Part shown: in pieces, positions 8,178 to 16,984 of the stretch | Layout: every line of letters begins with the position of its first letter | Position numbering within the stretch: position 1 is the stretch's first letter | The notes under the pieces: generated by a model | Seen by the model: the letters and a program-made list of their open reading frames with translations, nothing else | Database searches by the model: none | Told to the model about the DNA's origin: nothing | Source: Chitinophagales bacterium | GTDB taxonomy: Bacteria; Bacteroidota; Bacteroidia; Chitinophagales; Chitinophagaceae | Length of the DNA: 39,635 bases | Assembly (NCBI GenBank): GCA_015654595.1 | Contig: JAATGQ010000180.1 | Span: forward strand, 1 to 39,635 | Direction of reading: 5' to 3' | Program-made: the position numbers and the translations under genes

Positions 8178-10324
8178 ATGCCATCCCACGTTAAGATCAG
8201 CCTTGCCATCCTCCTGCTCCTTCGGTTTCTCACCGCCACTGCTAAACAAACCGCCAACTTCACACAGACCGGGCCTTCCGCGCACGCGTCACTGGCCAAC
8301 CCCACACAAGGCCCGAATACCGGCAGCGCATCACCAGCAACCACCGCGCCATCCGATACCAGCTCCTGGCTCATCCCAGCCACCAACATTGACCCGTCAA
8401 ACTACTACGGCGTCACCGTAGCCAACGGCATGATCGGCCTCGTCTCCTCCCCCATCCCCTTCAAAGTAAAAGACGTCGTCCTCAACGGCGCCTTCGACCT
8501 CTATGGCCGGGGCAGCGTCAGCAACATCCTGAAGACCTTCAACTTCGTCAACCTGAACTTCGACATCGATGACCACCGCATCGAAACCTTCCGCGAAGTC
8601 ACCAACTTCCGGCAAACACTCGACCTCTATCACGCCTGCCTGACCACCACCTTCGACTACCAGGACAAAGCCACGATAAGCTATACCTGGTACAGCCTGC
8701 GCCAGCTGCCCTATACGGCATTGGTAGACGTCACGATCACCGCCCACAAAAATATTACCATCATACCCGCAAGCGTGATGGAAGCACCCGACATGCTCCG
8801 CGACGTACAAAATTCCTATAACCAGATCGACAGGCCGCATGCTCTGCTCTCGCTGCTGACCTCTACCGCAAAGAGTCCAACCGGAAAACTACTCCTGGCA
8901 GCCTCCAACAGCTTCATCTTCGACGAAGCCCCCCACGCACAGCCCGCAGTCATCCATGAACTATGGGACAACAACATGCACCTGCTCAAATTCAAAAAAA
9001 CACTCCAGGCAGGCGCTTCTTACCACTTCGCCGTCGCCGGCTCTACACTGACATCCGCGCAAAGCGATGACCCGCTGAACGAAACCCAGCGGCTTACCAT
9101 CTTCGCCGCACTGCAGAACACCCAGACCCTGATAAAAGCCCACGAGGATGCCTGGGCCCAACTCTGGAAAAGCGACATCCGCATCGAAGGCGATCCCGCC
9201 ACACAACGCGATATCCGACTGATGCTCTATCATCTCTATTCTTTTGCCCGAGAAGGAACGGAATATAGCCTTTCCCCGATGGGCCTCAGCGGTCTTGGCT
9301 ACAACGGCCATACCTTCTGGGATACGGAGATCTGGATGTACCCGTCTCTATTGCTATTGCAGCCAAAGATCGCCGCCTCGCTGATCGAATACAGGTATCG
9401 AAGACTGGACGCCGCAAAACGCAACGCCGCCGCACACGGGTATAAAGGCGCCATGTATCCCTGGGAAAGCGCAGCCAGCGGCAACGAAGAAACACCCGTA
9501 TGGGCGCTCAGCGGCCCCTTCGAACATCATATCACCGCCGACGTGGGAATCGCCGCATGGAACTACTACTGCGTCACCCGGGATATGGAATGGCTAAAAG
9601 AAAAAGGCTATCCGATACTACAAGCCACCGCAGACTTCTGGACAAGCCGCGTCGACCGAAAAGGCCCCGGTCACTTCGATATCAATAACGTCGTGGCTGC
9701 GGACGAATGGGCCGAAAATGTCGACAACAACGCCTATACAAACGCGCCGCCCGCGCCAACCTCGAAGACGCGATAGAAGCAGCCCACACACTCGGACAAA
9801 AGCCGGATCCGGACTGGACAACCGTTCATGACAATATCCCCATCCTGCACTTCCCCGATGGAACTACCCGCGAATACGAAGGCTATAACGGGACACCCAT
9901 CAAACAAGCCGACGTCAACCTGCTGGCCTACCCGCTAAAAGAAGTTGTATCGCCCGCCGCTATCCGCAAAGACCTGGAATACTACCGCCCCCGCGTAGGG
10001 GAAGGTCCCGCAATGACAAACGCGATCTTCTCCATCCTTTACGTACGGCTTGGCCTAGCCGATACAGCCTATACCCTTCTTAGGTCAGGATATATTCCTA
10101 ACCTGAGACCGCCCTTCGGGGTTATGGCAGAAACAGCCAACGGCAATAACCCTTATTTTGCAACCGGTGCAGGCGGGATGCTGCAGGCATTGCTGAATGG
10201 ATTTGCTGGCCTGGAAATTGCCGATAAAGGGGTGGTCCAATTGTCAACAAAACTGCCAACAGCTTGGAAATCGTTAGTAATCACCGGCGTAGGCCCCAAT
10301 AGACGAACTTACATTATCAAATAA
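8178..10324 (+). pseudogene. GH65-family glycoside hydrolase, interrupted by a one-base frameshift
   Basis: Two overlapping frames together make one GH65-like protein. The first (from 8178) has a signal peptide, then a low-complexity Thr/Ala/Pro/Ser stretch (about residues 20-63), the N-terminal beta domain (NYYGVTVANGMIGLVSSP) and the (alpha/alpha)6 barrel (GYNGHTFWDTEIWMYPSL). It reaches the conserved DEWAENVDNNAYTN region, which carries the likely general-acid Glu, then runs into wrong-frame sequence and stops at 9776. The second frame continues exactly from that point with AARANLEDAIEAAHTLG and ends at 10324 with the expected C-terminal segment. Inserting one base between 9746 and 9747 restores an uninterrupted protein of about 715 residues. 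No slippery heptamer is visible, so either a recent inactivation or a base-calling error in a GC run is likely. Known members hydrolyse or phosphorolyse alpha-glucosides such as maltose, trehalose or kojibiose; substrate unknown. Confidence 0.85.
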
Positions 10325-10456
10325 TCGTATAACAGGCATTTTTTTCTTACCTTTATTTTTAAAGCTCTTAAACAATAAGACATTTCTCCTGTCTGACAAG
10401 ACACCCGGGCAATAAATAGTGCGTATAGCGTTATTCATAGGAATATAAAGGGTAGC

Positions 10457-10489
10457 TTGTAGAAAAGACCCTATCCAATCCTATATTTG
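10457..10489 (+). promoter_or_regulatory. Bacteroidota-type promoter for the transglutaminase-like gene
   Basis: TTG at 10457-10459 and TATATTTG at 10482-10489, separated by 22 bases, match the -33/-7 pattern of the phylum's primary sigma factor (TAnnTTTG). It ends 32 bases before the ATG at 10522. Confidence 0.65.
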
Positions 10490-10521
10490 CGAACTCTTAA
10501 CTTACACTTATAAGAAAAACT

Positions 10522-11430
10522 ATGGGCTTTTGGTATCCTTTCCTCCTCGTGAAAAAAGCGTTCAGGAATTTGTACTTCCTGATGTTTCTCAATGGGTTTT
10601 TATTGGCGTCGATGTTTTACTTCCATATGCAGTCATCGTACGAAAATGGACTCTTCAGTTACATTAAGACCAGCATTGATGCCCGCATCGATTCTGACGA
10701 TACGCCTGACTCCATCGTCGTAAAAGCGATGGACGTTTGTCACTCCTTAATGGTTGCAAGAGCATCCACCTTCGAAGGCCCTGTTGATAAATTAGGCCCC
10801 CTGAGCACCATCTTCCATTCTACCGCGATAGACCTGATGACGACCCAGGGCGCATGTGGCAGCTACTCACAGGTACTGGCCCGTATCCTTGGCACCTATC
10901 ACTACCCTATCCGGATTGCCCAGATGAAAGCACAGGGTATCTACGGCGCCCACAATATCGACGAGGTCAATACGGGAAAAGGATGGGTTGTACTCGATCC
11001 GACCTATAACCTGTGCTTCACCCGCCCTGACCACAAGCTGGCCAGCTTTGCCGACGTACAACACGACTGGAACTACTACTCCAAACAAGTTCCTCCCGGT
11101 TATAACTACGACTATCACTACGAAGACGTTCGCTATACCAACTGGACAAAAGTCCCCGTCCTCTTCCCTGCCATCAAAGGCCTGCTGAGCATCTTTATCG
11201 GCTCGGAAAGAGTAAACGGCTTCTCCGTTCGCACCCTGTTCATGAATACTTACCAGGTGTATTTTTACCTCATGCTGCTGCTGTTTATCCCGGTCTTCCT
11301 GATGACCAGCAAAAAGATCATCAAGGTCAAACTGTTCCCAAGCCCGGAAATTCCGTTCACGATCAAAAACCTGATCAAATACGGCAGATCCAAGCCCAAT
11401 AACTCGCCTCTTAACGTACAGAAAATGTAA
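10522..11430 (+). CDS. Membrane-anchored transglutaminase-like protein
   Basis: 302 residues. A membrane segment at about 16-35 and another at about 244-262 flank a central extracytoplasmic domain. Within it, Cys112 (GACGSYSQ), His144 (GAHNIDEV) and Asp159 (VVLDPTYNL) lie in the order and contexts of the Cys-His-Asp triad of the transglutaminase-like superfamily. Members act as proteases, amidases or cross-linking enzymes, or as inactive binding domains. Its own promoter lies at 10457-10489 and a strong terminator follows, so it is a single-gene unit just before polysaccharide-type genes. I infer a role in processing or exporting a surface glycan or peptide; the substrate is unknown. Confidence 0.7.
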   Translation: MGFWYPFLLVKKAFRNLYFLMFLNGFLLASMFYFHMQSSYENGLFSYIKTSIDARIDSDDTPDSIVVKAMDVCHSLMVARASTFEGPVDKLGPLSTIFHSTAIDLMTTQGACGSYSQVLARILGTYHYPIRIAQMKAQGIYGAHNIDEVNTGKGWVVLDPTYNLCFTRPDHKLASFADVQHDWNYYSKQVPPGYNYDYHYEDVRYTNWTKVPVLFPAIKGLLSIFIGSERVNGFSVRTLFMNTYQVYFYLMLLLFIPVFLMTSKKIIKVKLFPSPEIPFTIKNLIKYGRSKPNNSPLNVQKM

Positions 11431-11448
11431 TAAACCGGCTCACCGGAT

Positions 11449-11478
11449 AAAAATTCACCCCCAACCGGGTGAATTTTT
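11449..11478. terminator. Intrinsic terminator after the transglutaminase-like gene
   Basis: A perfect 12-bp stem (AAAAATTCACCC at 11449-11460 pairing with GGGTGAATTTTT at 11467-11478) with a six-base loop. It works in both directions because of the flanking A and T runs. Confidence 0.9.
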
Positions 11479-11566
11479 ATTTAGGAGCATACGCTTAACA
11501 GACCATCCCGACCCCTTATCATCGCAATCGCATGGTCAACAATCCACAGACCATTTCTCCCCAACA

Positions 11567-11611
11567 AATCTAACTACATGGTCAACAATCAGTTGTTTGA
11601 CTATTCGGCAT
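11567..11611 (+). repeat. 45-bp direct repeat, copy A
   Basis: This copy runs from AATCTAACTACATGGTC to CTATTCGGCAT and matches copy B at 11693-11737 with two mismatches. It carries a TTG (11597-11599), but the matching -7 position downstream reads TAGATTAA, so it looks like a decayed promoter copy. Confidence 0.9.
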
Positions 11612-11692
11612 TTAATCTTAGATTAAGCGAGCAAGTCTGAAAAATTAATCAATGGCGCTCGTGAACCTAACAGAGCGTTTGACCTTCTGATC

Positions 11693-11737
11693 AATCTAAC
11701 TGCATGGTCAACAATCAATTGTTTGACTATTCGGCAT
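11693..11737 (+). repeat. 45-bp direct repeat, copy B
   Basis: This is the second copy, 126 bases downstream of copy A. Its 3' part supplies the TTG of the active-looking promoter of the oxidoreductase gene. Confidence 0.9.
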
Positions 11738-11752
11738 AATATCGTAGGTTTG
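11723..11752 (+). promoter_or_regulatory. Promoter of the Gfo/Idh/MocA - sugar transferase unit
   Basis: TTG at 11723-11725, 19 bases, then TAGGTTTG at 11745-11752, a full match to TAnnTTTG. The ATG follows at 11775. Confidence 0.75.
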
Positions 11753-11774
11753 ACTTCAGAATAAAAAATAATAA

Positions 11775-12749
11775 ATGCTTAAAGTAGGGGTTTTCGGCAC
11801 GGGTCATCTTGGAAAGTTTCACCTCAATAACTGGAAGGAAATAAAGACAGCAGAACTCGTTGGTTTTTACGACCCAAACGACGACATCGCCAAAGAAGTA
11901 TCTGAAAAATATCAACTCGTCCGCTTCCTCGATCCGGAAACACTCATGGATGCCTGCGACATCGTAGACATCGTAGCCCCTACACCGCAGCACTTCACAC
12001 TTTGCGAAAAAGCCATCCGGAAAGGCAAACACGTCTTTGTCGAAAAACCGCTGGCGAACACCATGGAAGAAGCACGCGAACTGGTACAGCTCGTCCGCGA
12101 ATCGAATGTCAAACTGCAGGTAGGTCATGTCGAACGGTTTAATCCCGCCTACCTGGCCGTCAAATCGATACCGCTGAGCCCGATGTTCATCGAAGTACAT
12201 CGTCTCGCCCAGTTCAATCCCCGCGGCACAGAAGTCAGCGTTATCCTGGATCTGATGATCCATGACATCGATATCATCCTTAGCCTCGTCAAAAGCGAAG
12301 TGAAATCCATCTCTTCCAGCGGCGTCGCCGTCATGACCGATACCCCCGACATCGCCAGCGTCCGAATCGAATTCAACAACGGCTGCGTCGCCAACCTGAC
12401 ATCCAGCCGCATCTCGATGAAGAAAATGCGCAAGATGCGCCTCTTCCAGAAAGATGCCTATATCGGTATCGACTTCCTGAATAAAAAAGCAGAGATCATA
12501 AAGCTGAAGACACCACAGGATATCGACGCCTTCGCGTTCGATATCGAGACCCCCAACGGCAAAAAGACTATCGCACTCTCCAACCCATCGGTTCCGGAAG
12601 TCAACGCGATAAAAATGGAACTCGAAAAATTCTGCGAGGCCATCCTCAATAACACCCCCACCCTCGTATCCGAAGTAGATGGATTCAGGGCCATGGATAT
12701 TGCTCATCAAATCATAAACAAGATCAAACACAATACGATCAATACCTGA
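11775..12749 (+). CDS. Gfo/Idh/MocA-family NAD(P)-dependent sugar oxidoreductase
   Basis: 324 residues. The N-terminal Rossmann fold shows GVFGTGHLGKFH (residues 5-16), and the family's E90-K-P92 motif follows in VFVEKPLANT. The C-terminal domain carries the conserved VGHVERFNP and DLMIHDIDIIL segments, the latter with the catalytic-region His. Members oxidise or reduce pyranose rings, often of nucleotide sugars. A UDP-sugar 3-dehydrogenase role in lipid A or surface glycan synthesis is one possibility for this widely conserved Bacteroidota gene, but it is not proven by the sequence. It is seven bases from the polyprenyl sugar transferase gene and shares its transcript, which supports an envelope-glycan role. 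Confidence 0.88.
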   Translation: MLKVGVFGTGHLGKFHLNNWKEIKTAELVGFYDPNDDIAKEVSEKYQLVRFLDPETLMDACDIVDIVAPTPQHFTLCEKAIRKGKHVFVEKPLANTMEEARELVQLVRESNVKLQVGHVERFNPAYLAVKSIPLSPMFIEVHRLAQFNPRGTEVSVILDLMIHDIDIILSLVKSEVKSISSSGVAVMTDTPDIASVRIEFNNGCVANLTSSRISMKKMRKMRLFQKDAYIGIDFLNKKAEIIKLKTPQDIDAFAFDIETPNGKKTIALSNPSVPEVNAIKMELEKFCEAILNNTPTLVSEVDGFRAMDIAHQIINKIKHNTINT

Positions 12750-12756
12750 TCCAGGA

Positions 12757-14184
12757 ATGGCAGCATCCAGGAAAACACATACCATCCCTATCCTCTATTA
12801 TATCCTTAGCGACTATGCTGCCGCTTTGCTGTCCTCCAATATTTTTCACTTCAGCCGACGGCTCCTGCTCCATGAGACCATCTTCAACGCGTCTCATGAG
12901 CTCGTACTGACACAACGGTTCTGGCTTGGCGCCATCACCATCCCGATAGGCTGGCTGGCCCTCTATACACTGATGGGCTGCTACCGTTCGCTCTACCAGA
13001 AGTCCAGACTCAGCGAAGCCACCAACACCTTTATCTATTGCCTCATGGGCTGCACCATCGTCTTCTTTTCCATCGTTATCAACGACCCGGTAAAAGACTA
13101 TCATTACTACTACCAGACCTATTTTATCTTCCTCGTTTCGCATTTCCTGCTAACCCTCACCGGAAGAATGCTGATCCTCAACGTCGTCAGACGCCAGGTC
13201 ACCAAAGGAAAGGTCACCTTCAACGCACTGCTGGTCGGAGGCGACGTGACAGCAACAAAGATCTATAAGGATTCCCGCGAAGGCCTCAGCTCCTCCGGCT
13301 ATCAATACGCCGGCTTTGTCAGCAACGGTGTGTCCAGCAATGGCATCAGCCGTTACCTTCCCCAGCTGGGAGACCCCGAAGCGATCGAGTCGACGATAGA
13401 CAGACACGACATCCGGCTCGTCGTCATCGCGATGGAACGCTCCCAAAAACAAGAGGTCGAAACCATCCTCGAAAAACTCAGTCACAAAGACGTCAGTATA
13501 AAGATCATCCCGAGTACACTGGATATTCTGTCGGGGTCCGTACGCACATCAAATATACTGGGCGCTGTATTATCGGACATACATACCGGGCTGATGCCGG
13601 AATGGCAGCAGAATATCAAGCGGCTTTTGGACGTCTCCATATCCCTCCTCTCTCTTATCCTCCTGTCCCCCCTCATGCTCTACGCCGCCATCCGGGTAAA
13701 GATGACCTCCTCCGGCCCCATCTTCTATTCACAGCCCCGCACCGGCTACAAAGGCAAGACCTTTATGATCCATAAATTCCGCTCCATGTATCCCGACGCG
13801 GAAAAAGACGGCCCCGCACTCTCCTCCCATACCGACCCCCGCATCACCCCCTGGGGTAAGGTCATGCGCAAATGGCGCATCGACGAGCTGCCCCAGCTAT
13901 GGAACATCCTCAAAGGGGAAATGAGCCTCGTCGGCCCAAGACCAGAAAGGGAGTTTTATATCAACCAATTACACGCTCGTACCCCTTATTTCCGTTATCT
14001 GTTGAAAGTAAAACCCGGTCTTACCTCCTGGGGAATGATCCAGTTCGGATATGCAGAGAATGTCGTGGAGATGGTCGAGCGGATGAGATATGATCTGATG
14101 TACATCGAAAATATCTCTCTTGTCCTCGACCTCAAGATCATGTTACACACCCTTCGTATCATCTTTAGCGGTCAAGGACGTTAA
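12757..14184 (+). CDS. Polyprenyl-phosphate sugar-1-phosphate transferase (exopolysaccharide priming enzyme)
   Basis: 475 residues. The N-terminal half has four or so membrane helices (about 10-30, 50-75, 90-110, 125-145) followed by a nucleotide-fold domain (NALLVGGDVTATKIYKDS). A further membrane helix (LLDVSISLLSLILLSPLMLY) opens the C-terminal bacterial sugar transferase domain, with the family's KFRSMYPDAE, RKWRIDELPQLWNILKGEMS and VGPRPERE motifs. Such enzymes (WcaJ/WbaP type) move a hexose-1-phosphate from a UDP-sugar to undecaprenyl phosphate, the first step of exopolysaccharide or O-antigen assembly at the inner membrane. No further glycosyltransferases follow in this window; an M1 peptidase starts four bases after the stop. 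Confidence 0.92.
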   Translation: MAASRKTHTIPILYYILSDYAAALLSSNIFHFSRRLLLHETIFNASHELVLTQRFWLGAITIPIGWLALYTLMGCYRSLYQKSRLSEATNTFIYCLMGCTIVFFSIVINDPVKDYHYYYQTYFIFLVSHFLLTLTGRMLILNVVRRQVTKGKVTFNALLVGGDVTATKIYKDSREGLSSSGYQYAGFVSNGVSSNGISRYLPQLGDPEAIESTIDRHDIRLVVIAMERSQKQEVETILEKLSHKDVSIKIIPSTLDILSGSVRTSNILGAVLSDIHTGLMPEWQQNIKRLLDVSISLLSLILLSPLMLYAAIRVKMTSSGPIFYSQPRTGYKGKTFMIHKFRSMYPDAEKDGPALSSHTDPRITPWGKVMRKWRIDELPQLWNILKGEMSLVGPRPEREFYINQLHARTPYFRYLLKVKPGLTSWGMIQFGYAENVVEMVERMRYDLMYIENISLVLDLKIMLHTLRIIFSGQGR

Positions 14185-14188
14185 AACC

Positions 14189-16984
14189 ATGAAAAAAATA
14201 TTCGCATTTTTATCGGCTCTCTGCGCCACATACTTCGTCTCCCCGGCGATTGCTTCCGCGCAATCTCCAGGCCCGGCTATCGCCGCGCCCACCGCCCACC
14301 CCTATTGGCAGCAACAGGTCAACTATTCCATCGATGTCACCCTCAACGACTCCGATCGAACCCTCGACGGTTTCATAAGAATGGATTACATCAACCATTC
14401 CCCCGATACCCTCTCCTATATCTGGATCCATTGCTGGCCCAACGCCTATAAAAATGACCGCACCGCCTTCAGCGAACAGCTCATCGGCAACGGCCGGACC
14501 GACTTCTATTTCTCCGACCGCGACCAGCGCGGCTATATCGATCGCCTCGACTTCCGCGCCGACGGCCAGGAGACGAAAATGGAAGACCACCCGCTCTACA
14601 TCGATATCATAAAGGTTGTCCTACCTCATCCGTTGCTGCCCGGTGAACACGTCATACTAACCTCGCCCTTCCACGAAAAACTACCCTTCAATTTCTCGCG
14701 GGGCGGCTATACCACCGTTACAAAGATCATCAGCCGCAAACAAGGCGTCGTCAAAAAGAAGGTCACTACCTCCTATCAACTGACCCAATGGTATCCCAAA
14801 CCCGCCGTCTACGACCGCAAGGGCTGGCATCCCATCCCCTATCTCGACCAGGGCGAATTCTATAGCGAATACGGAGATTTCGATGTTCATATCACTGTCC
14901 CCACCCGCCTCACCGTGGCCGCCACCGGACAACGGCAAGACAGCAGCCTGCAATCCAAAACAAAAACCCTGCATTATAAGGAGTCGAAGATCCACGACTT
15001 CGCCTGGTTCGCCGCGCCAGACTTTATCACCAGGCACGACACGCTGCAACTCGCATCCGGCCGGGTCATCGACGTTTACAGCTATTATACTCCCGCCTCC
15101 GCCCCCTATTGGAAAAACAGCATCCGGTATATCAAAGACGCGGTAAAATTTCGCAGCGCACTCATCGGCGAATATCCCTATTCGATAGTCTCCGCCGTTC
15201 AGGCAGGCAGCGCCGGCGGGATGGAATACCCAACCATCACCTCCATCGGCACGACACCCGGAGCCAAAGACCTCGACGTGACTATCGAACACGAAGTTGG
15301 CCACAACTGGTTCTACGGGATCCTCGGCACCAACGAACGCCGCTACCCCTGGATGGATGAAGGCATTAACACATACTACGACCAGCGCTATAGCGCGATG
15401 AAATATCCGCCGCAGCCCAAAAACAGCATTCAGAAAAAAATCCCCGACGACCTCAGCCAGATCCAACTCGACGCCGCAGCCGCACAAAAGACCGACCAGC
15501 CGATCTCTACCTCATCCGAAAACTTTACGGCCGACAACTACGACCTGATCGCCTACTTCAAGACAGGCTATTGGATGCAAAAGCTCGAACACCAGCTAGG
15601 CACCCCCCTGTTCGACAGCTGTATGCGCCAATACTACCGGCAATGGGCGTTTCAACATCCCTATCCCGAAGATATAAAGGCCGTTTTCGAGACGACGACA
15701 CACCAGTCTCTCGACACCAGCTTTGCGCTGCTGGATAAAAAGGGGCCGCTTACCCCGCCGCCGCACAAGAAGCTCCGTCCCGCCTTCCTGTTCGACCTGC
15801 GCAACACGGATAAATACAATTACATCAATATCCTGCCGGCCGCCGCCTACAACGAATACGACCGGCTCATGATCGGATTGCTTATCCATAACTATAGCCT
15901 TGCTCCAAGCGCGTTTCATTTCTATGCAGCGCCGATCTATGCGACAGGAAGTCACCAGCTCAATGGCGGTGCAGGAGCAAACTATAGCTGGTATCCCGAT
16001 CACAGTTTTCAGAAGATCGACCTCGGCGTTTCGGCCTCCAAATTTGCCACTATGGACGGCACGGACAGCAGCGGCAAACACATCACCGGCAGTTACTTCA
16101 AGATCGTTCCTACCCTGAAACTGACCTTTCCAAAGGCCTATCCCCGCGATACAAGAGAAGGATCTATCGAGTGGAAGACCTTTTTGATCGGGGAAAGATC
16201 GCTCGACTCCTATGTCATGAAGACATCAGATTCCCTCTACTATCCGACAGAAGGAAAATATAAATTCCGTTACATCAACCAGCTGAGTCTTTCTTATAGA
16301 GATACCCGCGTGTTATATCCCTGTTCCGCCCGGCTTGAATTCCAGCAGGCAGATGAATGGTATCGCATCAACTTCAATGGTAATTATTTCTTCAACTATG
16401 AAAAAGGCGGCGGGCTCTCTGTCCGGGTATTCGGCGCTAAATTCGGCTATCTCGGCGCCCGCTCCGCGACAGAAGACCTCAGTCGTTACGAACCAAAACT
16501 GACCGCCGTCAGAGGCAGCGAAGACTATACCTATAGCAACTACTTCCTGGGGCGCAACGAATATACCGGAATTGCAAGCCAGCAGATCATGATGCGGGAT
16601 GGCGACCTGAAACTACGAACAGATCTGTTCCAGGAACTACAGGGCCGATCCGATGACTGGGTGGCTTCGCTCAATTTGGTCAGCACACTGCCGCAGCCCT
16701 TCTTCCCCGCTTGGGTTCCTTTAAAGCTCTTCTTCGATATCGGAACATACTCGGGCGCCTGGCAGACCAATCCGCCGACCAGCCATTTCCTCTATACCGG
16801 GGGCATCGAACTGTCGCTGCTGCATGATATCTTCCATATCTATGCGCCCCTGATCTATAGCAGCGACTTCCGCAATCAGCTTAGAACCGTTCCCGATCAA
16901 AACAGCTTCGGCCATCGGCTTTCCTTTAGCATAGATATCCAGAACTTCGAATTTAAAAAGATCCTGGGGGCCCCTTCCAACTAA
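14189..16984 (+). CDS. Secreted M1-family metallopeptidase
   Basis: 931 residues from the ATG at 14189, which opens a clear signal peptide (MKKIFAFLSALCATYF to ASAQ); the longer frame from 14120 overlaps the previous gene and is rejected. The zinc site is H368-E-V-G-H372 with the third ligand E391 in WMDEGINTYYD, typical of gluzincins of family M1. The exopeptidase motif is GGMEYPT (343-349) in place of the classical GAMEN, as in many Bacteroidota members. The C-terminal third is beta-rich and may interact with the membrane. It probably cleaves N-terminal residues from peptides in the periplasm or outside the cell. The stop overlaps the next ATG by one base (TAATG), indicating translational coupling. 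Confidence 0.9.
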   Translation: MKKIFAFLSALCATYFVSPAIASAQSPGPAIAAPTAHPYWQQQVNYSIDVTLNDSDRTLDGFIRMDYINHSPDTLSYIWIHCWPNAYKNDRTAFSEQLIGNGRTDFYFSDRDQRGYIDRLDFRADGQETKMEDHPLYIDIIKVVLPHPLLPGEHVILTSPFHEKLPFNFSRGGYTTVTKIISRKQGVVKKKVTTSYQLTQWYPKPAVYDRKGWHPIPYLDQGEFYSEYGDFDVHITVPTRLTVAATGQRQDSSLQSKTKTLHYKESKIHDFAWFAAPDFITRHDTLQLASGRVIDVYSYYTPASAPYWKNSIRYIKDAVKFRSALIGEYPYSIVSAVQAGSAGGMEYPTITSIGTTPGAKDLDVTIEHEVGHNWFYGILGTNERRYPWMDEGINTYYDQRYSAMKYPPQPKNSIQKKIPDDLSQIQLDAAAAQKTDQPISTSSENFTADNYDLIAYFKTGYWMQKLEHQLGTPLFDSCMRQYYRQWAFQHPYPEDIKAVFETTTHQSLDTSFALLDKKGPLTPPPHKKLRPAFLFDLRNTDKYNYINILPAAAYNEYDRLMIGLLIHNYSLAPSAFHFYAAPIYATGSHQLNGGAGANYSWYPDHSFQKIDLGVSASKFATMDGTDSSGKHITGSYFKIVPTLKLTFPKAYPRDTREGSIEWKTFLIGERSLDSYVMKTSDSLYYPTEGKYKFRYINQLSLSYRDTRVLYPCSARLEFQQADEWYRINFNGNYFFNYEKGGGLSVRVFGAKFGYLGARSATEDLSRYEPKLTAVRGSEDYTYSNYFLGRNEYTGIASQQIMMRDGDLKLRTDLFQELQGRSDDWVASLNLVSTLPQPFFPAWVPLKLFFDIGTYSGAWQTNPPTSHFLYTGGIELSLLHDIFHIYAPLIYSSDFRNQLRTVPDQNSFGHRLSFSIDIQNFEFKKILGAPSN

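Larger units (their letters stand above)
11479..11774. other. Intergenic region with repeated promoter-like segments
   Basis: No open frame with coding character. It is more AT-rich than its neighbours and contains two 45-bp near-identical copies plus a third partial copy of CATGGTCAACAATC (11531-11544). The last full copy contributes the -33 box of the promoter at 11723-11752. Confidence 0.7.

Noticed and set aside
9740..9776. Programmed ribosomal frameshift in the GH65 gene
   Set aside because: No slippery heptamer, Shine-Dalgarno-like stimulator or clear downstream pseudoknot; GH65 enzymes are not known to use frameshifting.
10325..10456. A second promoter or small RNA before the transglutaminase-like gene
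   Set aside because: Only an approximate TACCTTTA box and a weak five-bp hairpin are visible; the promoter at 10457-10489 explains the gene.
11530..11737. CRISPR-like spacing of the 45-bp repeats
   Set aside because: Only two full copies with a single 81-base interval and no cas genes; the segments contain promoter boxes.
11727..12785. A 352-codon minus-strand frame opposite the Gfo/Idh/MocA gene
   Set aside because: The plus-strand frame carries clear family motifs; the antisense frame has none and runs through the promoter region.
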